Shown here: positions 10,104-17,686 of the stretch, one piece after another
Numbering within the stretch: the first letter of the stretch is position 1
How the letters are laid out: every line of letters starts with the position of its first letter
Assembly (NCBI GenBank): GCA_017437045.1
Contig: JAFSBY010000029.1
Location: 62,001 to 126,000 of the forward strand
Length of the DNA: 64,000 nt
Direction: 5' to 3'
Source of the DNA: Alistipes sp.
GTDB taxonomy: Bacteria; Bacteroidota; Bacteroidia; Bacteroidales; Rikenellaceae
Notes under the pieces: model-generated
Database searches by the model: none
The model's input: only the letters and a program-made list of their open reading frames with translations
What the model was told of the DNA's origin: nothing
Position numbers and translations under genes: made by a program

Positions 10104-10133
10104 CAAATATACAACGAAAAAACCAAACCACAA
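10104..10133 (-). promoter_or_regulatory. Promoter of the fumarase gene run
   Basis: TATATTTG (10104-10111) and TTG (10131-10133), 19-base spacing on the minus strand, leader about 95 bases. Confidence 0.7.
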
Positions 10134-10193
10134 AAAAGAAGCCTCTAAACTATCTGGTTTCTGCTGCTGGCTCCCAGAACTCCAACCCCTCTC

Positions 10194-10230
10194 AAAAAAA
10201 ATCAGCGCGACCTTTTCGAGGTCGCGCTGA
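10194..10230 (-). terminator. Terminator of the Ser/Thr kinase gene
   Basis: Minus-strand perfect stem TCAGCGCGACC/GGTCGCGCTGA with a 7-base loop and then an all-T tract, about 35 bases after the kinase stop. Confidence 0.9.
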
Positions 10231-10262
10231 AAGCATAAAGCCCAAAGCGAAAAGCCTAAAGA

Positions 10263-12233
10263 TTAAAAAGCGGAGACAGCGCGCACATAGTCGTTGTCGA
10301 ACTTATAGCCGTTGAGGGTGAATCCGTCACGCACAATGACATACCACGCGCAAAACGTACCATCGGACCATTTATAATCAAACTCCGTCGAAGACCAATA
10401 CCATGAGGAATCTCTCGTGTTGTATAATCTCGTACCCCCTTTGGCCGCTAAAGTACGATTTACAGCGTCGTGTACGCTTTTGTTCAGCGTAAACAGCTTT
10501 AGCTCCTCGATAGCGGGCAGATACCACCCCGAACCTAAATTGGCACACCAAGCAAAGGCAGGATAGTCCGTACGCCAATTCGGGCGTTGCTGGACGGCTT
10601 GCATATTGGCTGCGCCATTTGTCTTGCTGGAGGCTCCGATCAGCCGTTTTTGTTCACTCTCATTAGATGACCATTGTAATTTTCCTCTCGATTGGGTCAT
10701 GCTGACAATTTTACCATGTCGGCCCGAGGCATCTACATAGAATACGACGCCCTCTTTGCCATTGACATTGTAGTAGTCGCCTACTCGGTAAACACCGTCT
10801 CGTCCTTTTCCTGCATTGACCATTGGAGCAAAACGTTCCTCTGTTTCCTTTTCAGCTGCCTCACGCGCTTCGCGCTCACGACGCTCTTGCTCGGCCTTCT
10901 CTTTGGCAGCTTTCTCTTTTGCCAACCGCTCCTTTTCTGCTTTTTCAGCCGCAGCATTGGCTTTCTCGGTGCTATCCTGGACAAAGGCGGCACGTTCGGT
11001 CTCTGCCAGAGCAATACTATCAGCGATGGCTTGTTGCTCGCGGAGGTGGGTCATGGCGGTGCGGCCACCCCAGAAACCACCGGCTACCAACAGCAATATC
11101 AGCACCGTCCACAACCACTTTTTGCCACCCTGCTTTTTCGGCGGTGCGGGAGTAGGTGGCGTCTGCCGGGTGGCTGCAGGGGCTGATTCCGGAGCGGGTG
11201 TCTGTTCCGAAACGGGAGCAGGAGCAGGAGTGGATTGTTGCTTCTCCTCGTCCACGACCGTAGCCTCGGCCGCAGGGTCGTTGTAGACGGTCTTCTCCTC
11301 GGGGGCGGAGGCAACCGGTGGAGTAGCCGCTGTGCCATCCAAGGCTTTCAAGAACTCGGCCACCGTGGCGTAGCGGTTGCGCTTCAGCCCCTCCATAGCC
11401 TTGGCGACCACGGCAATAGTCTGCTCGCTCACCCCTTTGGCGGTGAGTTTCTCGGCGGGGAAACCCTCGTTGAGCAAGACCGAAGCCTCGGCCGGCCGTT
11501 CGCCCGTCAGCATCTTGAAGAGGGTAGCTCCCAGGGCATAGACATCAATCGCAGCGGCAAATTGTCCGCCCTCGCGGTAGTTGGCCTGCTCGATCGGAGC
11601 ATAACCCGGCGTGCCACCACCGATCGTGGTGCTCGATTCGGGCGCACCCTCCTCGTCGTATTGCTTGGAGAGACCAAAGTCGATCAGGGCAACCGAGCCG
11701 TTTTTGCGCAGCATCACGTTGCCCGGTTTGAGGTCGAGGTGGAGAATCTTCTCGCCGTGCATGTACTCCAAAGCCGAACCGATCTGGCGGGCATAATCCA
11801 GTGCAACGGCCTCGCTCAGGCCGCCCTGCGCAGCGATCAGCTCATCCAACGAGCCACCCTCGCAGAACTCCATGGCGTAATAGACCGTATTGTTAGCCTC
11901 GAAAGATTCGAGTACGCGGACGATGTTCGGATGGCGCAGTTTGCTCAGATTCTGTGCCTCGCGGGCAAATTTGCGGCGGTAGTGTTCGTAGATGCCGCCC
12001 TGCGAACTGCACGTAACCTCGTTGCCCCGACGGCCGTTCAGATCGTGCATAAAGAACTCCTTGATGGCCACCGTCAGGGTAGTCTCCAGCGCGCCCAATG
12101 CTCCGTCGATCTGCACCTTCGAGGTGGCCAGATAGGTGATGCCGAAGGTTCCCTGACCCAAGATTTTCTCGATTGTATAGGTATAGGCTGCACCCTTGAG
12201 TTGGGTGCCCCGTACCATACAGGTTGTCTCCAT
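10263..12233 (-). CDS. Membrane Ser/Thr protein kinase with C-terminal DUF1566-like domain
   Basis: A Hanks-type kinase. From the ATG at METTCMVRG the protein is 656 residues. The N-terminal kinase has a glycine loop GQGTFG (26-31), the lysine in VAIKEF (K58), the catalytic loop HLDLKPGN (D167) and DFG (D185). A Pro/Thr-rich linker (300-365) leads to one transmembrane helix (about 373-388). Beyond it is a Lys/Glu-rich coiled coil, and then a domain with WCANLGSGWYLPAIEEL and WYWSSTE that resembles DUF1566 or FGE-type lectin-like folds. Topology implies a cytoplasmic kinase coupled to an extracytoplasmic sensor. In-frame codons continue upstream, but METTC is where kinase homology begins. Substrate unknown. 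Confidence 0.88.
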   Translation of the reverse strand: METTCMVRGTQLKGAAYTYTIEKILGQGTFGITYLATSKVQIDGALGALETTLTVAIKEFFMHDLNGRRGNEVTCSSQGGIYEHYRRKFAREAQNLSKLRHPNIVRVLESFEANNTVYYAMEFCEGGSLDELIAAQGGLSEAVALDYARQIGSALEYMHGEKILHLDLKPGNVMLRKNGSVALIDFGLSKQYDEEGAPESSTTIGGGTPGYAPIEQANYREGGQFAAAIDVYALGATLFKMLTGERPAEASVLLNEGFPAEKLTAKGVSEQTIAVVAKAMEGLKRNRYATVAEFLKALDGTAATPPVASAPEEKTVYNDPAAEATVVDEEKQQSTPAPAPVSEQTPAPESAPAATRQTPPTPAPPKKQGGKKWLWTVLILLLVAGGFWGGRTAMTHLREQQAIADSIALAETERAAFVQDSTEKANAAAEKAEKERLAKEKAAKEKAEQERREREAREAAEKETEERFAPMVNAGKGRDGVYRVGDYYNVNGKEGVVFYVDASGRHGKIVSMTQSRGKLQWSSNESEQKRLIGASSKTNGAANMQAVQQRPNWRTDYPAFAWCANLGSGWYLPAIEELKLFTLNKSVHDAVNRTLAAKGGTRLYNTRDSSWYWSSTEFDYKWSDGTFCAWYVIVRDGFTLNGYKFDNDYVRAVSAF

Positions 12234-12394
12234 GGTTCGTAAAGTTTGGTGAATAGTGGTGTAAAGGTAATCAAAATTGGGGAAATAGGGCCTCTTGGGG
12301 CGAAAAAATTGCATATTTCTTGGAGATTGTCGGTCGGCGGTGAAAAGATGCAAACAAAACCGAGGATTCGTTTCGCATTTTCCGTTTTTAATTG

Positions 12395-12402
12395 TATCTT
12401 TG
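12395..12402 (+). promoter_or_regulatory. -7 box of fba
   Basis: TATCTTTG, 60 bases before the fba ATG. No good TTG at the standard distance. Confidence 0.55.
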
Positions 12403-12462
12403 CACGGCCATTGTGGCTACGGTTAAAGCAAGAGTGTTTTAATACATAAAATCAAACTTATT

Positions 12463-13458
12463 ATGGTATCGTACAAGGAACTGGGTCTGGTGAATACCCG
12501 CGAGATGTTCGCCAAGGCCATCGAGGGCGGTTATGCTATTCCGGCCTTCAATTTCAACAACATGGAGCAGATGCAGGCCATCATTTCGGCTTGCGTGGAG
12601 TGCTCGTCGCCCGTGATCCTGCAGGTGTCGTCGGGTGCCCGTAAGTATGCCAACCAGACGCTGCTGCGTTACATGGCACAGGGTGCTGTCGAGTATGCCA
12701 AGGAACTGGGTAAGAATATTCCGATCGTGCTGCACCTCGACCACGGTAACTCGTTTGAGCTGTGCAAGAGCTGCATCGACATGGGCTTCTCGTCGGTGAT
12801 GATCGACGGTTCGCACCTGCCCTATGAGGAGAATATCGCCCTGACGAAGCAGGTCGTAGAGTATGCACACGCACACGATGTAACCGTAGAGGGTGAGCTG
12901 GGTGTGCTGGCCGGCGTGGAGGATGAGGTTTCGGCCGAGGTGTCGAACTACACCCGCCCCGAGGAGGTGATCGACTTCGTAACGAAGACCGGCGTGGATT
13001 CGCTGGCTATCTCGATCGGTACGTCGCACGGTGCCAACAAGTTCAAGCCCGAGCAGTGCACGCGCAACGAGGAGGGTATCCTCGTGCCGCCCGAACTGCG
13101 CTTTGACATCCTGGCCGAGATCGAGGCTAAACTGCCCGGTTTCCCCATCGTGCTGCACGGCTCGTCGTCGGTTCCGCAGGAGTATGTGAAGATCATCAAC
13201 GAGTATGGTGGTGCACTGAAGGATGCTATCGGTATTCCGGAGGAGCAGCTGCGCAAGGCTGCCAAGAGCGCTGTGTGCAAGATCAACATCGACTCGGACG
13301 GCCGTCTGGCTATGACCGCTGCCGTACGTAAGGTGCTGGTGGAGAAGCCCGCAGAGTTCGACCCCCGCAAGTACCTGGGTCCGGCTCGCGACGAGCTCAA
13401 GAAGCTCTACATGCACAAGTGCGAGAACGTGCTTGGCTCGGCCGGCAAGGCAGAGTAA
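12463..13458 (+). CDS. fba: Class II fructose-bisphosphate aldolase
   Basis: A zinc aldolase that cleaves fructose 1,6-bisphosphate to DHAP and glyceraldehyde 3-phosphate in glycolysis and gluconeogenesis. VLHLDHG (about 89-95) holds the catalytic aspartate and a zinc histidine. SIGTSHGANK and IVLHGSSSVP hold the other metal and phosphate-binding residues. The 331 residues fit the type A class II group found in Bacteroidota. Codon choice is strongly biased to GAG/CTG, as expected of a highly expressed gene. It has its own promoter and a hairpin terminator. Confidence 0.97.
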   Translation: MVSYKELGLVNTREMFAKAIEGGYAIPAFNFNNMEQMQAIISACVECSSPVILQVSSGARKYANQTLLRYMAQGAVEYAKELGKNIPIVLHLDHGNSFELCKSCIDMGFSSVMIDGSHLPYEENIALTKQVVEYAHAHDVTVEGELGVLAGVEDEVSAEVSNYTRPEEVIDFVTKTGVDSLAISIGTSHGANKFKPEQCTRNEEGILVPPELRFDILAEIEAKLPGFPIVLHGSSSVPQEYVKIINEYGGALKDAIGIPEEQLRKAAKSAVCKINIDSDGRLAMTAAVRKVLVEKPAEFDPRKYLGPARDELKKLYMHKCENVLGSAGKAE

Positions 13459-13481
13459 GAGGCTGATTGATAGCGACCAAG

Positions 13482-13514
13482 AAAGAGAGGCATGCAAATT
13501 GTCTCTCTTTTTTG
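13482..13514 (+). terminator. Terminator of fba
   Basis: Stem AAAGAGAG/CTCTCTTT (13482-13489 with 13503-13510) followed by T6 and more T, 23 bases after the stop. Confidence 0.85.
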
Positions 13515-13542
13515 GTTTTTTTGGACTATTTGTGTATCTTTG
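13512..13542 (+). promoter_or_regulatory. Promoter of the zeta-like gene
   Basis: TTG (13512-13514), 20 bases, TATCTTTG (13535-13542). Only 7 bases separate the -7 box from the ATG at 13550. The -33 element overlaps the T tract of the fba terminator. Confidence 0.8.
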
Positions 13543-13549
13543 CTCCCAG

Positions 13550-14125
13550 ATGCCTAAACTTTATATCATATCGGGTTGCAACGGTGCGGGTAAAACCACC
13601 GCATCGTATACCGTATTGCCCGAGGTTTTGGGATGTAAAGAGTTCGTCAATGCCGACGAGATCGCACGCGGCCTCTCGCCGTTCAACCCCGAGAGTGTGG
13701 CGATCGATGCCGGCCGTCTGATGTTGGAGCGCATGCACGGATTGATCCGCGAGGGGGCCGATTTTGCCTTTGAGACGACGCTTTCGACCCGTTCGTATGT
13801 CAATTTTATCCACGAAGCACGTCAGCAGGGTTATTTTATTCTGCTGCTCTACTTCTGGTTGCCCAGCCCCGAGCTGGCCATCGAGCGTGTGGCGCAGCGC
13901 GTCAAGGAGGGCGGCCACAACATCCCGACGGATGTGATTCGTCGTCGCTATCGGAAGGGCATCTACAACCTGACACGGCTCTATACCCCCATCTGCGATT
14001 TTTGGGCCATCTATGATAACAATGCTGCCGACGAGAAGATTCGGCGTATTGCGTCGGGTGAGAGGGATAAAATAATTCATATCGAGGATCCGTTATCCTA
14101 CGAAACGATTGTCAATTATGAGTGA
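13550..14125 (+). CDS. Zeta-toxin-family P-loop kinase
   Basis: MPKLYIISGCNGAGKTT starts with the P-loop (G9-T17) of the zeta-toxin/AAA_33 group. Zeta toxins phosphorylate UDP-N-acetylglucosamine or related nucleotide sugars. The 191-residue chain also has FVNADEIARGLSPF, a zeta-like aspartate segment, and the FETTLSTRS motif. A basic ERVAQRVKEGGHNIP and RRRYRKG segment binds phosphate in relatives. The ATG is fixed by homology and by a promoter just 7 bases upstream. The stop overlaps the start of a small acidic protein gene. No classical epsilon antitoxin is visible, so it could be a chromosomal kinase with another substrate. Confidence 0.82.
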   Translation: MPKLYIISGCNGAGKTTASYTVLPEVLGCKEFVNADEIARGLSPFNPESVAIDAGRLMLERMHGLIREGADFAFETTLSTRSYVNFIHEARQQGYFILLLYFWLPSPELAIERVAQRVKEGGHNIPTDVIRRRYRKGIYNLTRLYTPICDFWAIYDNNAADEKIRRIASGERDKIIHIEDPLSYETIVNYE

Positions 14126-14276
14126 GAAAGATATTCAGCAGATGCAGGAGCAGGTGGACGACGCTTTGTTGTTGGCTCGCAAGCGACTGATCGAGAAGAC
14201 GAAACGGGAGAATGGCGAGCTGGTCGTTGAGAACGACGGCGAGGTGGTCCATGTGAAGGCCGAGGAGCTGAAGTAG
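14118..14276 (+). CDS. Small acidic protein coupled to the zeta-like kinase
   Basis: The ATG overlaps the zeta gene's TGA (ATGAGTGA), implying translational coupling. The 52-residue product starts MSEKDIQQMQEQVDDALLL, is mostly helical in appearance, highly charged, and ends HVKAEELK. Its position suggests a partner or antitoxin-like regulator. This is inference from placement only, and no family is recognised. Codon use matches the chromosome. Confidence 0.6.
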   Translation: MSEKDIQQMQEQVDDALLLARKRLIEKTKRENGELVVENDGEVVHVKAEELK

Positions 14277-14378
14277 CGTTTTTTGTGAGAAACGCCTCGG
14301 CTGAGGCTGTTAAAGGTAGGGGGCGGTTGATCTGAATGAATAGGCAGATCGACGATCGTAGCCCATAAACGAGGAAAG

Positions 14379-14415
14379 AAGGTGTTGCAACGAATGAGTT
14401 GTGACGCCTTTTTGT
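14379..14415 (+). terminator. Terminator of the zeta-like operon
   Basis: Imperfect stem AAGGTGTTGCAAC/GTTGTGACGCCTT followed by a T-rich tract, about 100 bases after the small acidic gene. Confidence 0.65.
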
Positions 14416-14694
14416 GTGTTTTTGGGGGAGGGTGATGGAATGGGTAGGGATGACTGAAGAGGTGGGGATTGACTGGAGGGGCGGGGATGACTGAATTGGC
14501 TACTTCGCAGCCCTGCAGTCTGCTCCGTGACGCCTTTCCAGAAGGCTCCCTGGGCGAGGTTACAAAGTTTCGCACAAAGTACTATTCGCAAGCGAAAATT
14601 TTGTTGTTCCCAAAGGCTGTATTGTGCAAGCACCTACACCCTTGAAAACAACAAAACCTCCGATCTTTCGATCGAAGGCTTTGCGCTCAACTTT

Positions 14695-14715
14695 GTCGGG
14701 ATGACTGGATTCGAA
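14695..14715 (-). repeat. Partial third copy of the tRNA-Pro 3' end
   Basis: The 21 bases GTCGGGATGACTGGATTCGAA are identical to bases 2-22 of the 45-base att repeats. The sequence then diverges. Confidence 0.75.
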
Positions 14716-14831
14716 GCGCAGAGGCTTTAGCCTCAAGCTCGCCGGATTACCATTGAAAATAAGGGCGTAGCCCGCAATACATCTAATCCGGCAACCACCT
14801 AATAAAGAATCCCAGACAACTCGACCGAGCA

Positions 14832-14858
14832 AAAAGCACGCTTTGCGTGCTTCTTTTT
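14832..14858 (+). terminator. Terminator-like hairpin
   Basis: Stem AAGCACGC/GCGTGCTT (14834-14841 with 14845-14852) followed by a T-rich tract. No gene is recognised directly upstream. Confidence 0.55.
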
Positions 14859-14899
14859 ATTGCCTTCATGGTGGGCTTGCACACGGCATGAAGAGGCAA

Positions 14900-14931
14900 T
14901 AAAAAAAGTAGCAGAACTTTAGTTCTGCTAC
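14900..14931 (-). terminator. Native terminator of tRNA-Pro, now split off by the element
   Basis: On the minus strand a perfect 10-bp stem GTAGCAGAAC/GTTCTGCTAC with a 4-base loop is followed by T7. It lies 9 bases beyond the left att repeat, where the tRNA would have ended before integration. Confidence 0.85.
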
Positions 14932-14940
14932 CTGCTCAAG

Positions 14941-14985
14941 AGTCGGGATGACTGGATTCGAACCAGCGACAACACGCCCCCCAGA
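14941..14985. repeat. Left attachment site (attL)
   Basis: Identical over 45 bases to 26225-26269. It equals the 3' part of the tRNA-Pro(GGG) gene on the minus strand, from the anticodon loop to just past the discriminator base. Confidence 0.92.
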
Positions 14986-15265
14986 ATTAAAATTCATTTT
15001 TAGATATTTGTGTAATTAACTTTATTTTAGTATATTTAACTGATGTACAGAGTGTTACGATTTGGATTTATTTGAATGTATTTCGATTTCGCGTGTCCCA
15101 TTTATGTTCCACTAATGTATTAAGTAGTTAAAAGTATATGTAAAGTTAATAATTGTTTATCATATAAAGATATTAAACCTTATACAATCCCGCCCTCGCA
15201 ACTAATTGATTGTAAATGAGTAAATTAAATTAATTATCTTTATTATTTTTTTCTTGCGATTTTAC

Positions 15266-15296
15266 TTGGATTCGCTTCAATCTCATATTACTTTTG
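15266..15296 (+). promoter_or_regulatory. Promoter of the integrase gene
   Basis: TTG (15266-15268), 20 bases, TACTTTTG (15289-15296). It predicts a transcript start near 15303 and a leader of about 165 bases. Confidence 0.75.
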
Positions 15297-15298
15297 CA

Positions 15299-15420
15299 TT
15301 ACTACATTACAAGAGCAGGATATGGTCATCGCATCAAACAATCAGTGAATCCCGGGATGCGGTAGGCACTTAAAGTAGTGATTGCCATTCTATTGTAAGT
15401 CTCCGACCTGCTCGTAGTAA
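15299..15420 (+). ncRNA. Candidate structured leader RNA of the integrase
   Basis: An outer stem TTACTAC (15299-15305)/GTAGTAA (15414-15420) and an inner stem GAGCAGG (15313-15319)/CCTGCTC (15407-15413) enclose further hairpins. These are CGCATC/GATGCG (15330-15335 with 15356-15361) and CACT/AGTG (15367-15370 with 15377-15380). Pairing was found by eye. No known riboswitch class is recognised. Confidence 0.4.
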
Positions 15421-15468
15421 CGCTATGGCATCAGGACTTATTTTCAAAAACATTAATTAAAGAGTAGA

Positions 15469-16743
15469 ATGGCATATTCTATACGATTCCCTCGTCGCCA
15501 CGACAGAGCGACAAATGATGGTCTTTACGCCATCAGGTTATGTGTAACAAAGGATAAAAGGCGCAAATACATCGCCCTTAACCTCTATGTTGCACCCGAA
15601 CATTGGGACGAATTAAACGAGCAGTTTATAATTCGTCGCAATCTGAAAGGGGCAACACAAAAAGCAGAGAACAAACAGCGAGAGGTCGATAATGCACTAC
15701 TAGCGAAATACAAAACTCGGGCACGTGGGATTGTCGAACGATTTGAAATGGAGGGTGCGGATTGGTCGCTGAATCAGTTCGAGGAGGCATTTCTCAATCA
15801 ATCCAAGCAGGGAAAGTTTTTACCGTATTACCTAAATCACATTGAGAATCTGCAAGCCACGGGGCATATCGGCAATGCAAGGACCTACCAGCAGACTCTC
15901 GATATGCTGAAAAAGTATGATAAAAAGTTAAGCCAGCGATTATTCTCGGATATTGACCTGCGATATGTGCGAGGCTTTGACCTCTTTTTGCAGAAGCGAA
16001 ATTGCAGTGGTAATACTCGCCGTTTCTATTTTAAGGCTCTGCGAGCAATACTTAATTTAGCCAATGCCGAAGGGGTTGGCTCCGTAGCAACATATCCATT
16101 TGGCAAGGGAGGTTTTGAAGTTGCCCAATTGGGCGAGATTACCGAAAAACGATATTTGCCAGTCGAAGACCTACAACGCATAAAGAGTTGCCAAGCACAA
16201 ACCCCGCAATGCGAATATGCCCGCAGGTTGTTTTTACTATCTTACTACCTATATGGTATGTCTTTTACCGATATGGCACAACTTTCCTCTGCCAACATCA
16301 AGCATCTTGGCGATGGAGATTATATCGTCTATAAGCGACAGAAGATTCGCAACCAAAAGAATACGCGCCCGATTTCCATAAAGATTTCGGATGAGATTAG
16401 ACAACTGATAGATGAGTTGCAGGCAGGGTCGCCGACCGTTGATAACTATCTGTTACCGATTATTACTTGCAGCGGATATGCGGGCGAAAAACTCTACAAT
16501 CACATTCGCAGTCGATACGGTAAATATCGACAATATCTCGAAAAGTTGGCAGTCGAACTTGACATTGACTATCATCTGACGAGTTATGTATCACGCCACA
16601 CAATGGCGATGACCCTGCAACAAAATCATATCCCGCGAGAGATAATTTCGCAGATGCTCGGCCACGCCGATATGAAAACCACAAATGTTTATCTCGACAG
16701 TTTCGATAATCACACGATTAACGAGGCTGCAAAAGTGTTATAG
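15469..16743 (+). CDS. Tyrosine site-specific integrase
   Basis: The recombinase that would insert and excise the element at tRNA-Pro. The 424 residues show an N-terminal arm-binding domain (DKRRKYIALNLYVAPEHWDE), a SAM-like core-binding domain (YYLNHIENLQATGH) and a catalytic domain. The catalytic domain has YARRLFLLSYYLYGMSF, TSYVSRHTMAM with the R-H of the second motif, MLGHADMKTTNVYLD and the nucleophile Tyr at about residue 408. The SYVSRH form of the H-x-x-R box is usual in Bacteroidota integrases. It reads away from attL behind a long leader. Confidence 0.95.
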   Translation: MAYSIRFPRRHDRATNDGLYAIRLCVTKDKRRKYIALNLYVAPEHWDELNEQFIIRRNLKGATQKAENKQREVDNALLAKYKTRARGIVERFEMEGADWSLNQFEEAFLNQSKQGKFLPYYLNHIENLQATGHIGNARTYQQTLDMLKKYDKKLSQRLFSDIDLRYVRGFDLFLQKRNCSGNTRRFYFKALRAILNLANAEGVGSVATYPFGKGGFEVAQLGEITEKRYLPVEDLQRIKSCQAQTPQCEYARRLFLLSYYLYGMSFTDMAQLSSANIKHLGDGDYIVYKRQKIRNQKNTRPISIKISDEIRQLIDELQAGSPTVDNYLLPIITCSGYAGEKLYNHIRSRYGKYRQYLEKLAVELDIDYHLTSYVSRHTMAMTLQQNHIPREIISQMLGHADMKTTNVYLDSFDNHTINEAAKVL

Positions 16744-16756
16744 GAGGAGAATAGCT

Positions 16757-17263
16757 ATGATTTATGAGCCAAGATTAACTTACAAAAGGTTTGCTGAATA
16801 TTTCCCAACAGAGAACTCGGCCATTGATTTTATAAAAGAGAATATGAGTGTGTATTGTCCAAATTGTATGTGTGCAAAAGTGTACCCGACAAGAACGGAC
16901 AAGCCATTTATGGTAAGATGTAAAGATTGCAAGCAGGAGTTTTCAATGCTACAAGATACGATTTTCAGTAAAAGCCGAGCCGATTTTAGGTTGTGGTTAT
17001 ATCTGATGTTTACTTGTTGTGAGATGTATGAAATGGCAATAGATGAAGAGCATCTTAACTTCCACCAGTTAAAACGAGATTTTGGAAATGTTTCTCCAAA
17101 GACATTAAAACAGCTACACGACAAGATGCGCAAATGGTGTGAAGAAGATCCCAATGACTCCACCCGAAGGCGCATTGTCGAAGCTATGAGCAGGAGGGTT
17201 CACACTGCCAACCCGATGTACCCAACGGTCAAATTTTCTATACAAACGCCCCGAAATCGATGA
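16757..17263 (+). CDS. Orphan IS1595/ISXO2-type zinc-ribbon protein lacking a DDE domain
   Basis: 168 residues from an ATG with a strong Shine-Dalgarno (AGGAGGAG, 16742-16749), unusual for this phylum, 13 bases after the integrase stop. CPNCMCAKVYPTR and VRCKDCKQEFSMLQDTIF form a two-CxxC zinc ribbon, followed by SRADFRLWLYLMFTCCEM and an HTH-like segment. This is the N-terminal layout of ISXO2-like transposases. The DDE/DDD catalytic domain is absent and the protein ends at a tidy stop inside a terminator hairpin. It could be a domesticated DNA-binding regulator. Function unknown. Confidence 0.7.
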   Translation: MIYEPRLTYKRFAEYFPTENSAIDFIKENMSVYCPNCMCAKVYPTRTDKPFMVRCKDCKQEFSMLQDTIFSKSRADFRLWLYLMFTCCEMYEMAIDEEHLNFHQLKRDFGNVSPKTLKQLHDKMRKWCEEDPNDSTRRRIVEAMSRRVHTANPMYPTVKFSIQTPRNR

Positions 17264-17278
17264 TTATCGGGGTGTTTT
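17249..17278 (+). terminator. Terminator overlapping the zinc-ribbon gene's stop
   Basis: CCCCGA (17249-17254) pairs with TCGGGG (17267-17272), followed by TGTTTT. The stop codon lies in the loop. Confidence 0.65.
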
Positions 17279-17337
17279 CGTGTAGGTAAGTCAGGCTATT
17301 ATATATCAGTATAGATAAATCTAAAAACAGATAGCAT

Positions 17338-17682
17338 ATGAAGACTGAAATCAACGACAACACGCCCATAGCAATACTAACGGTGGGTGACTTGAAAAAG
17401 CTACTCGGCATCGACCGAATTATCGGACAATTGAAAGAGCCGATACCTCCACCATCGGAGGTGATGATGGATGTCAAAGCCGTAGCCCGACTAACGGGTT
17501 ACAGCGAAGCGACCATCTACAAATACACCAGTGAACGGAAGATCCCGTTCCACAAGCCCGAACACGGTGGGCGCAAACTCTATTTCAATCGTGAAGAGAT
17601 TCTCGATTGGATGCAGCACCACGCCACACCTACTATCGAGCAGGAAACAACTACAAAATTTAATTCATTATTAAAACATTAA
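17338..17682 (+). CDS. Helix-turn-helix (excisionase-type) DNA-binding protein
   Basis: 114 residues. VMMDVKAVARLTGYSEATIYKYTSERKIPFHKPEHGGRKL is split here as VMMDVKAVARLTGYSEATIY and the wing IPFHKPEHGGRKLYF. Together they form a MerR/excisionase-type winged HTH ending EEILDWM. Such proteins beside a tyrosine integrase often act as recombination directionality factors or regulators. It starts a run with the two genes downstream (gap of 4 bases to the next). Confidence 0.82.
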   Translation: MKTEINDNTPIAILTVGDLKKLLGIDRIIGQLKEPIPPPSEVMMDVKAVARLTGYSEATIYKYTSERKIPFHKPEHGGRKLYFNREEILDWMQHHATPTIEQETTTKFNSLLKH

Positions 17683-17686
17683 AGCT

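Larger units (their letters stand above)
14277..14940. other. Gene-free stretch left of the element
   Basis: No credible gene is seen. The stretch holds the zeta-operon terminator, several GGGATGACTG-type fragments (14447, 14482), a 21-base partial copy of the tRNA-Pro 3' end (14695), a terminator-like hairpin (14832), an inverted repeat ATTGCC..GGCAAT and the native tRNA-Pro terminator (14900-14931). Confidence 0.6.
14986..15468. other. Integrase upstream region and long leader
   Basis: No gene. It holds a candidate arm-type site TGTTCCACT (15105-15113), a consensus integrase promoter (15266-15296) and a leader of about 165 bases with nested inverted repeats (15299-15420). Confidence 0.6.

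Noticed and set aside
10600..11000. Possible diversity-generating retroelement target in the kinase's lectin-like domain
   Set aside because: No reverse transcriptase, template repeat or matching variable repeat is present in the window.
12262..12269. Promoter of the Ser/Thr kinase (TACCTTTA on the minus strand)
   Set aside because: One mismatch to TAnnTTTG and no TTG at the right distance; too weak to list.
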